Assembly: GCA_907165135.1 (NCBI GenBank) | Contig: OU015569.1 | Span: 992,001 to 1,056,000 of the forward strand | DNA: 64,000 nucleotides | DNA from: Oikopleura dioica | Lineage: Eukaryota > Chordata > Appendicularia > Copelata > Oikopleuridae | Direction: 5' to 3' | Shown: positions 42,801-51,454 of the stretch, piece after piece | Position numbering within the stretch: the stretch's first letter is position 1 | Layout of the letters: each line of letters begins with the position of its first letter | Notes under the pieces: generated by a model | Database searches by the model: none | The model's input: only the letters and a program-made list of their open reading frames with translations | Told to the model about the DNA's origin: nothing | Made by a program: the position numbers and the translations under genes

Positions 42801-43792
42801 TTATTTTCATTAACTTTTAGACGCGTCGTGGATGGCGGTATCGCTAGACCAACAGCCATTACAAGCTGCTACAAGAAAAAGGAGCTTTTTGTTTTCGACT
42901 CTTCCAATCAAAAAATAACAATTATGACTGAAAATGGGCGATTTTTATCTCAAGTAAGAGAGAAAAACGAGAAAAGTGAAACAAAGCAAAATATTTTTCA
43001 GCTTTCGACTGCACATTCAAACGACACAACCCTACCTCAATGCTCTTGCCTGATTCAGCTGAAAGATGAACTGCTCATGCTCGACTCTGCGAATAACAGT
43101 ATAAAGATATTCACCTCAAAATCGAAAGGCTCTTCGTTCTCCCGCATTCTTCATCCGTCTGGTTTAGATGTTAGTTCTCTTATGGACTATTTTTATTTAC
43201 TATGTTTTTCAGGAAATCAGCGGAATGACCTTGTCCCCCGACAATAATCTGTATATATCGAATTGCTGGACACAAAGCATCCTCAAAGTTGACCAAAACA
43301 CCTCAGAAACCGCCATTCTTGCCGACAGTAAACGAATAAATCTGAAACCCTGAAAACTCTCATTTTAGGAAATTGCGGCCTCGACTTTCCGAAAATCTTC
43401 AGATTTTTTAACGACAGACTCATTGTTGCTGAAGAATTTTCAAGCACCGTGAAAATTTTCGTCGTTGAAGGTATTTTTTTTTGTTTTTTTAGTAGTTGAA
43501 TATTTGAATTGAATAGAATGCACGGAAGATTCAAAATGCGTCGATGATATCCTCGAAGAAACCGACAAAATATGCTCGAATATGAACAAACAGAGCAAAA
43601 ACACGAACCAAAACAGTAATTTGCCGCCGCATGAAAACATTTTAAAAAAGGCAAATTTTTCGATTATTTGATCGGAAATTTTAATGAAATTTTATTCAGG
43701 GAGACAGCAGTGCAAAGAAGAAAAAGAAAGTTACGTTTCCGGAGAATTTCAACTCGATCTTGAGAAGACACGAGCATGTGATTGAGCTGTAA
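39829..43792 (+). CDS. TRIM-type RING/B-box/coiled-coil protein with C-terminal beta-propeller-like domain
   Basis: TRIM proteins are mostly E3 ubiquitin ligases. Order seen: an N-terminal linker (exon about 40046-40242), a segment NLCDAHSSMEKSLANLAKY (40303 on), a split RING (CQLCGNFSIDQ at 40577; CGHSFCLACLE at 40733; CAQCG at 40826), two B-boxes (CDICPENVSSRGTHKCIECS about 41390; CQEHPSEETKLFCLDCNKSV about 41576), a coiled coil (to about 42080), a Ser/Pro linker with PPRLPPK, then six-blade-like repeats (EIFLLDLQNAKLIIYNQKG, KELFVFDSSNQKITIMTENG, ELLMLDSANNSIKIF, NNLYISNCWTQSILKV) as in TRIM-NHL proteins, and a basic tail. An extra base in the A4 run at 42392-42395 shifts the frame in the linker. 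The intron 40921-41341 contains a tRNA-like repeat. The exact start is uncertain because a hAT element splits the 5' part. Confidence 0.75.
41045..41160 (+). repeat. tRNA-derived (SINE-like) sequence in TRIM intron
   Basis: Contains an A-box-like TGGCGCAGTTGGT (41053-41065) and a B-box-like GAGTTCGAAACC (41108-41119) at tRNA-like spacing. It does not fold into a full cloverleaf: the T-stem and acceptor stem are broken. It is followed by a hairpin CACTATGCA...TGCATAGTG (41121-41156). Best read as a decayed tRNA gene or the head of a SINE. Confidence 0.6.
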
Positions 43793-43863
43793 AATATGTC
43801 GGAATTTACTCAAGCCTGGTGAGAGTCACCGTGTCGTTCCTGAAATATGTAATATAGTTACTG

Positions 43864-44737
43864 TTACTTGCCGTCTTGAATAAATAGTTTTACCGAAGAA
43901 GGAAATTTAAACGCGTTGCTATTGGATTTGGCGGAAGTTGGGCCGCCATCCGGAATACTGTCGTAACCGGCCGTCGGCAGTGGTGTAGAAATAGAGCTAC
44001 AGTTTGCGTTACCTTCGTGCAAACAAAAAATACGAATAGTACCTCAAGAATCCGTCCGAAGCAGTCTCTTCAGTGAGATTCTCAAGCTGTTGAGTCTTTC
44101 GGTAATCGTCAATAAGAGAGTTTCTCTTCGTGGTTCTTGAATTTCTCCTCGAGCTCTCTGGCTGCTGCATCGAAACCATTGATCCTCGCTGGGAAGAAAA
44201 CCTGCGATTTTGACCCAGCTTTTGTCCAATTTCTTCCATTCGTTGCAAGACTTCGCTTTGCTGCCCAGTTCCGTTGGCAAGTGGAATTTGGGGGAGAGTG
44301 TGAATCGAAGCCCCGTAGTTGGTTGTGCCCTGATTATTTATGTCTTCGTCTTTGCCGACTTCAGGGTCATCTTTGCATCCACAGTAAACGAAGCACTTGG
44401 ATTGTTTTTTATCAAAAATTTTCATAAAAATTTTTCAATTACATTTGAGCAAGTAATAATTGCAGCTCCTTTCATTTTGCTTTCATTGCCGAAAATTTGG
44501 TCGAGACTTCTTTCTCTGCTGTTACATTTTTCGCAGGTTTCTTCACTCTCCGAGTCTTCGTACTTGATATTGCAAATGATGTAGAAGCCGTATGCAAATG
44601 CTATTATTGATGTCGAAATACGCATACAGAGAGCTGCATCATAATATTAAAGAGCAGTTCGACTCTTTTCCTAATATCATCGGCAAAACATAGCAAACAA
44701 GTGTTATTAAAATCGACAATGCGGCCCCCGAAGCCAT
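43864..44737 (-). CDS. Small membrane protein of unknown family
   Basis: On the minus strand a gene starts at 44737 with a hydrophobic segment (ASGAALSILITLVCYVLPMI), then a second membrane helix (ISTSIIAFAYGFYIICNI), an acidic Cys-containing loop (SESEETCEKCNSRERS), a 47-nt intron (about 44393-44439), a Cys-rich stretch (FVYCGCKDDPEVGKDED), a Ser/Arg-rich tail with RRNS-like sites, a 46-nt intron (about 44008-44054), and the end TPLPTAGYDSIPDGGP...FIQDGK with the stop at 43864-43866. One base-shift lies between the two helices (about 44640-44660). The tail overlaps no neighbour; the gene is convergent with the TRIM gene, 71 nt apart. Function unknown. Confidence 0.6.
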
Positions 44738-45093
44738 AGTTTTCTTCTCTTTCTTCTCTTTCTCTCTGTAAAAGACGAGTTGCCGAGAAAGCTATTCGAC
44801 TAAACATACATCTCATAAGGAACTATAAAATTTCCGGACACAAAGCGCGTGTGATTCAGCTGCAAAGAAGCTCGAATTTATTCTGAAATGTCAGATAACT
44901 TGAATCAGCTGCTTCAGCGGTATTGCAAAAGTTTGTAAAGTAAAGTTAAAAAAGGTGATGGCAAGATATGGAAAGAGGTGTGGTCAGATTTGGAATATTC
45001 GTTCGTTTTCTCGGTATTTTAAAACGGTGGTTCTCCTGTCAGATCGATATGAAGAGCCATCATTTGAATCGTCATGAAGTCGGCTTTTATGGT
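44738..45093. other. Intergenic region
   Basis: Spacer between two minus-strand genes; no feature recognised. Confidence 0.35.
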
Positions 45094-47814
45094 TTATTTT
45101 TCAAGTAACATATTAGACGTTTTAGTAGTATAAACCTCTCCTTCTCCGACAGGATCATTATGCTCGACAGCGAACCGTGTTGGGGAATTTGCAGTGCACA
45201 AAGCTTCCAGAATCGCCGACGTCTGATCCATCAGCTCATCACCAGTACTAGCTGTGAACACATTCCCACCTTCGTTGTCAGCAACGGTCATAAGAGTCAT
45301 AAAGTTAACAAAGCCATTGAGACCAAAGCCGACGGCAACCACTTCTACACCAGCATTGGTGATATTTGCAGCGTTTCCTCCAATCGCAGCCGGATCAAAA
45401 GAATCAAATCCATCAGAGACAAAGATCATTACATCTGGAACATCGTCAGTCGTATTCATGGTACTCAACGCAGTTATCAGTCCTTCGTTTATATCAGTAA
45501 GGCCGCCCACCCAATCGATACTATTTACTGCGCTCATGATTTGAAGCTCATTATAATGGCCCATCGGAAGGTCAATGACAGCATCATCTGAGAACGAGCT
45601 TATGGATAATTGAACTTGGTTAACAGTGTCGAACTCGTTTAGTAGAGCTTCGAAAAATGCAAAAGTATCCGCATCTTTGTTCGGATTCGAAGCAATAGTC
45701 CCGGAAACGTCCATAAGCACTGCTAAGTCGAGACGGCCCGTTAACGTAGCTGGGCAGACAACATCGCAGAATTCACCTGCCCATCCTGGCTGACATTGAC
45801 AATCTGAAACAGTGGAATTGATTGCCACACATGTGGAATTATTCAAGCAAGGGGAAGGGACGCATATTGGTGCGATTGTTGTGGTAGGAAGAATGGTCGT
45901 AGTTGAAGTCGTGGTAGTCGTTGTAGTCGTCGTTGTCGTAGTCGTTGTTGTTGTCGTAGTTGTAGTTGTCGTAGTCGTTGTCGTAGTTGTCGTAGTTGTG
46001 GTTGTTGTAGTCGTGCTTGTAGTCGTAGTAGACGTTGTAGTGGTCGTAAAGGTCGTAGTCCTAGTCGTGGTTGTGGTACTTGTTGTCGTTGTAGTGAAAG
46101 TTGTCGTTGTCACAGTTTTTGTTGTAGTTGTCGTTGAAGGACTTGGTGTTGTCGTCGCGGGGGGACCTGGCGGAGCAGTAGTTGAAGGTTCTGTTGGCAC
46201 GGCAGTTGTTGTGTTTGGAGGGTTTGGGGGACCTGTCGTTGATGGTCCGGGTGGCCCTAACGTTGTTGTTCCGGGCGGTCCAGGAGGAGCTGTTGTCGAA
46301 GGCACTGGAGGACCCATTGTTGTTGTTCCGGGAGGTCCTGGTGGAGCTGTAGTTGACGGACCTGGTGGTTGGACGGTTGTTGACCCTGGAGGATTTGGTG
46401 GATCTGTAGTTGTGACAGGAGGGCCTGTCGTTGATGGTCCGGATGGCCCTAACGTCGTTGTTCCGGGCGGTCCAGGAGGAGCTGTTGTCGAAGGCGCTGG
46501 AGGATCCATTGTAGTTGTTCCGGGAGGTCCTGGTGGAGCTGTAGTTGACGTATCAGGTGGTTGGACGGTTGTTGTCCCTGGAGGATTTGATGGAGCTGTA
46601 GTTGTGACAGGAGGGCCTGTCGTTGATGGTCCGGGTGGCCCTAACGTCGTTGTTCCTGGCGGTACAGGAGGAGCTGTTGTTGAAGGCGCTGGAGGACCCA
46701 TTGTTGTTGTTCCGGGAGGATTTGGTGGAGCTGTAGTTGAGACAGGAGGACCCGTCGTTGATGGTCCTGGTGGTCCTAACGTCGTTGTTCCGGGCGGTCC
46801 AGGGGGAGCTGTTGTTGTTGGAGGCATTGGTGGACCAATTGTTGTTGTTATTGGAGGACCTGGTGGAGCTGTAGTTGAAGGTCCTAATGGTCCTGCAGTT
46901 GTTGTTCCAGGAGGATTCGGCGGAGCTGTTGTTGTAGTTCCTGGTGGACCTATTGTAGTCGTTCCAGGCGGACCTGGAGTGGTTGTTGTGGGTCCAGGAG
47001 TTGAAAGAGTTGATGTTGAAAGTGGTCCTCCTGTTGTGGAAGAAATCGGAGGATCAGTTGTTGGCGCAAGAGTAGAGCAGGTCCCGATTGCAGATACTCG
47101 GCCATCACAACATTCCATAAACAACGGATTTAAGGTCTTGCCACCACAACATGTTTTGCTTGACGATGAATATGGAAATCGTGTAGGGTATTCTCCGCAG
47201 CACTGGTCTTTCTTTTCTCTGTCAATATGCCCGATTGGAACACATGATAATTCTCTATTGAATCCAGCCGAGAGCGCATGAGACTGGTCGAATGAAGTGA
47301 TAATTTCGTAGATTCTGTGTATCATTTCTATGTCACAAAGACACTGGTTCTGTTCTTGCACACTATTCTGAGCTTCTTCACAGTAAAACCGCTGCTTATT
47401 ATCGGGAGAATGAAGTCCCAGATCGTAGGTAACGGCGGCGTTCCAATCGACTTGATGATCAATTTGAGCGCAGAGCTCGCATCGGTGCCAGTCACGACAT
47501 ACTTTATCAATAGCAGACTGGGGACGCCCCTTGAGTCCACTGAACGAATTGAAAGTACACCAGCAACCACTTGAAAAGATCTCTTCAATCGAAAACGGTA
47601 AACTAACGAAGGTTTTTTCAACATATCGACTATATCTAAGATTTCTAAGACTTTCTCAAACCAATCTTGTTCCATCTTTTGCAACGTAAATTCGAAGTAT
47701 AGCTTCTGCAAGTTGTTGTCGCGTCTTCGCAGCTCTGAGATCGAATCCGAACGATAACCGAGTTAAAATTCCTATAAAAAGTATTCCTCTCAAAGCATCG
47801 AAGCGAAAAAGCAT
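45094..47814 (-). CDS. Secreted PLA2-like / mucin / EGF / vWA protein (oikosin-like)
   Basis: Minus strand. A signal peptide starts at 47814 (MLFRFDALRGILFIGILT). Next comes a secreted-PLA2-like domain (SGCWC, then KGRPQSAIDKVCRDWHRCELC); the calcium/catalytic His-Asp pair of true PLA2 (C-x-x-H-D-x-C) is replaced by Trp-His, so it is probably not enzymatic. Then a Cys-rich piece (CCGEYPTRFPYSSSSKTCCG...CCDG), about 230 residues of PPGPPGTTT-type mucin repeats, a pure poly-Thr/Ser tract, one EGF domain (CVPSPCLNNSTCVAI...CQCQPGWAGEFC) and a vWA domain (LDLAVLMDVSGTIAS, VMIFVSDGFDSFD). Frame shifts occur between signal and PLA2-like parts (one in the T4 run at 47592-47595). The make-up is like proteins of the appendicularian filter house; the match to a named oikosin was not tested. 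Confidence 0.75.
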
Positions 47815-48176
47815 CTTTGCATTTGCGACTATCTCAAAATATGAAGCAAGGCGACTAGGTAGGGTAGACTCTAATGCCGACCTTAAATAACTTTATCAGT
47901 TATTCAGGAGTAAAACTGAATATTTGAAGTTCAGAGCGATAACTTTGCGCGTCTAGCAAGTTCACGCGCCGAAGATTCTTCGGCAAAAAGGTCAGTTTTA
48001 CAACTTTAAGCATAGAGGTGAAAGTATATCTTGGCAAGTTGCGAGCGTTTGAATAAACGACACTGCCTTTAAAATTACATAAATGTGCGAAGAAACGAAA
48101 GCACTAAAAATCTGCGCGTAAAAAATATTTCGTCAAAAGTAAAAAAAATGAGGCAATTTTTTCGACAATTTTTCTG
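47815..48176. promoter_or_regulatory. Divergent intergenic region
   Basis: Lies between the minus-strand mucin gene and the plus-strand HVDEL gene, so it should hold both promoters. No specific element could be named. Confidence 0.35.
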
Positions 48177-48717
48177 ATGATTGGTCTTTTTCGCGACACT
48201 TCAGTCAAGGCCTCGTTGAAGTTGGATTGTGATGTGGACTCGTGTGTCAGCTGTACAATATTGAACTTTAAAAAGGAAGAGTATGACGAAGGTAAGCTAC
48301 TTTTCGGAAAAACAGAATCAAAAAGAGAGGAAACTTTTGAAGGACTGGCGCTTTTCTGTGACAAGATCCTCGGCTGCTGTTTCGACACTTTTGGCGACAA
48401 GCTGGACAATGTGATCGGCGACTACGAAGGTAAAGTATTTTCTCGAGCCCCCTACGGATAAGTATTTTTAGCACTCAAGCGGAAAGAGCTGACTCCTGAA
48501 ATGAAGAAATATCTACATCAGAAGATGAAAGGGCCGTCTGAGAAAGTCATTGAAGTCAAAGAAGATCAAGGTACTCGTTTTTTTACAAGAAATATTGAGC
48601 CTGAACATACGACGGTATCTAGACGGAAACATTATCTATGGGGTTTACTCAGAAGACGTCGACGAAGAAGAAAACAACAAATTTAAGCTTGGAGCAAAAC
48701 ATGTCGACGAATTATGA
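48177..48717 (+). CDS. Small ER-lumen protein ending HVDEL, family unknown
   Basis: Exons at 48177-48291, 48346-48430, 48473-48572 and 48623-48717 join in phase across GT-AG introns of 42-54 nt. The protein has Cys residues early (CDVDSCVSC), CDKILGCCFDTFGDKLDNV, an acidic/basic helical part (LTPEMKKYLHQKMKGPSEKV), DGNIIYGVYSEDVDEEE and ends KLGAKHVDEL, a KDEL-type ER retrieval signal. The N-terminus is uncertain: a further in-phase exon or a start at 48149 (MRQFFRQFF, one base out of frame) could supply the signal peptide that an ER protein needs. I do not recognise the family. Confidence 0.6.
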
Positions 48718-49643
48718 AAATAAAAATTCATTCTAGTGCATTTTAAGCGAAGGATCCTTGGGACCCTCTTACGATTAAATCAGCCTGTTTGTGAAGCATT
48801 CCAGAAATTGCATTTTATCGGTTTGTTCACGATGCGAGCTTCGGTAATTGATATTCGTCCCTGAATGCTTATCTGTTTTCAGCTGCGCATACATAAACTA
48901 TACGCATTTTGGGCAAAGAGTACTTCATGCAATCTTATGTATACAAAAATGTTTACCATCATAATTTTTCATCTCCAAAAAATTCTACGCCAAGAATCCA
49001 CAACACAATGAACAAAGTGTTTCTAAATTTTAGGGAATATTTTTTGCCTATTTTCTACTAAGAACCTAAAATACTGTTGTGCAGGAAGGGCAAGATGACA
49101 TCATATCATTCACGTTAATTATAAAACTAGTGGTGGCTTTAATAATATTTGTCCGGGTCTCATGAGCATAAGAAGATTCCAGACTAGACTTGGGCATATC
49201 TCCAATCGCCAAATTGTCGGAGGCGGAAAAATATTTAGGCTAAGAACACTCTGCTAAGATTTTTTTCTACCAAATCTAGATATAATACTTCTTGAAACTC
49301 TTGTAAGGCCACTCGCCACTAAGTGTGATGGTCTTTTTCTGTATTTCTTATTTTTATTTAGAGTTTCATGAGTTTTCATGAAAAGTTTTCATTTAAAACT
49401 TTATGGCTTTTTTGTACTAGAAAATAATTTTTAGAAAAAAATTATTTTTTTTTTATTTTTTTTATATTTTTTATTCATTTTTTTGGAAAATAAAAGGGAC
49501 AGGTTGGGTTTTCTTTGAGCAAAATAGCAGTAATTCACGATTTCAGGCGATAATTGAACACGTTGTGTGCACGGCGGCCCGTAAAAACAGTGATTGACCC
49601 AGCAGGTCACTTCAGCTAATTCAATTCGCTGACAGTCTGACAG
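48718..49643. other. No gene recognised
   Basis: Strongly A+T-rich (long A/T runs near 49430-49480). No coding or RNA signature. Confidence 0.45.
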
Positions 49644-50203
49644 ATGCCACTCGCGTGTTTACCATCTAATGCACCATTCGTAAGGCGGTATAAAAGTGTC
49701 TTCTTCTTCGTTTCCAGCGAAATCGGAGCCGCCCAGGCTGGAGATACAAATAAACGTGTGCGGAAAAGAATCCTAATCCAGCTGAGCTCAGTGTTACTTT
49801 CAAAGACTTACACAGGAATAATCCTGTAAGCAGAGCAGGAGACCGGATCTTGATTCGCGAAAGCGGAAGAAGTGGCAGGACATCACAAAATCTCTTATCA
49901 GCGAGCGGTACATCTTCTTACAACGGTGCGTATTACGATATTTCCGAAATAACAAATCAAGCAGAAGAAGAAGAACTGTGAAGAAGTTGTAGTTCCCGGG
50001 ATTGGATTCTGCGAGAAGCGGAAAATTGATAAACGAAAAGGCAAGAGGACTTGACTTTACCAAGCGCGTGATTAAAACTGCTCTTTCAATTGCTCTTTTC
50101 AATGCTTTCATTTCTTTATTTTTTTCAGATTTTTTTCTTATTTTAAGAAAGACAGTTTTATGAATCTTTGCTAGTCTCTTACAGTAGACTAGAACTGGCG
50201 CAG
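49644..50203. other. Unsupported open frames downstream of the coiled-coil gene
   Basis: A minus-strand frame (to about 49800) encodes a hydrophobic stretch (FFTVLLLLLDLLF) flanked by basic residues, but lacks an ATG and splice support. It may be a 3' UTR of the 50204-50575 gene or a further exon. Confidence 0.3.
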
Positions 50204-50575
50204 TCAAAGATCACGAGATAAAGTTCGGTAAATAAGGCTTTGGATTTTTCGAATATCGGCAACGACTTGATTGTACTGCTTCTTGTACTGGACGAGTGAT
50301 CTTTCTATTCTCCGCTTTTCTTCCCTCACTTTCTTTGCACTTTCTCGTACCGACTTTTTGCTCTCATGCATTTTGCGTCTTTCACTCCTTGTCTTCGGGC
50401 GAAGTTTTTTCATAAGAAAATTAATTGAACGGGAAATTTCCTTTTGGTGTTTTTCTTTTGTCTCGAGTTTGCCGAAGAGATTGTGAAGTTCACCAACATT
50501 TTGAGTGATAACTTCAGAAGACCAGAGCTTCAGTTCTCGAGCATGATTGGAAGAATGCAACTTGTAGACTCGCAT
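50204..50575 (-). CDS. Small coiled-coil protein, 123 residues, unknown
   Basis: Intact minus-strand frame from ATG (50575) to TGA. The sequence is Lys/Arg/Glu-rich with heptad-like leucines (ELHNLFGKLETKEKHQKEI, KKVREEKRRIERSLVQYKKQ), predicted to be mostly helical. No introns. No recognised domain; it might be one exon of a longer gene. Composition argues against a chance frame. Confidence 0.5.
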   Translation of the reverse strand: MRVYKLHSSNHARELKLWSSEVITQNVGELHNLFGKLETKEKHQKEISRSINFLMKKLRPKTRSERRKMHESKKSVRESAKKVREEKRRIERSLVQYKKQYNQVVADIRKIQSLIYRTLSRDL

Positions 50576-51454
50576 AGTTCAGAATAATCGGTTCAAAAGA
50601 TAAATTAATATTGAATTTTAGGGCTCTTGTTCTTTGAATGTTTCCCTTATAAACCCATCTGGCTGATTTTATGCCGCCGAAAACTGTATTTTAGCGCCCT
50701 CTGACCCCAGATTAGATCTATCTAATCTGATTACGATCATTCCTCTCAGCAGGAGACGGAACTATCATTCTTTTTCGTTTTGACATGGACTAGTGTTAAT
50801 GCAAGCTAGGGTAAATTTTATGGAGCTAGAAGATGCACTCATCAATCTCGAGTTTTGTCTAAAAGGAAGAGAGATGGCATTGAACAAGTTGCGCGCGCCA
50901 AAAGTGCGATAATATTAATATACAATTAAATTGATTATCTAAATATTGGCAAGTGTATATGCAACAAAGGGCGGCGCTCATTTCCTTCAAGGAAAGGAAC
51001 GGCTCAAAATGATTGAGAACCTCTTCCGGAGCGCTCAAAGACACAAACATTATATTATTATAAAACAGATGTCACTTTTTTGACAGTTATTTGACTGCTC
51101 CTCTTGTTGAGATAATGGTGATTTTACAGCCGCCTGATTGATCTCTTACTTTGCCGAAAAAAGAAATTTCTGCAGAAGATGCTTTTCGCGAAGAAAAAAA
51201 AGGACAATTTGTATTTTGGTGCAATTTTTATTTGAAGGAATTCTATAATATCGCGTGTGAGGTCAGATAGGCTACGCTTATAGATAGGGTTGAGCTTTCT
51301 GTAAACATAGAAATGTGTCATTCGCGCTGTCTTTTTCAGCACAAGTAATAATGTCATTATCACGGAAATGTATGTACAGGAAGGAATACGTCAGTTTCAT
51401 TTTGTTTTATACAGGCATGTAAATTTCTTTAAAAGAAAGGGTCGATTTTTCTCG
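50576..51454. other. No gene recognised
   Basis: Only short, A+T-rich frames on both strands. Confidence 0.4.

Noticed and set aside
45812-47281. Plus-strand frame of 489 codons rich in Val and Gly
   Set aside because: It is the antisense of the Thr/Pro mucin repeats (ACN codons read backwards give Val). No start context, domain or splice structure.
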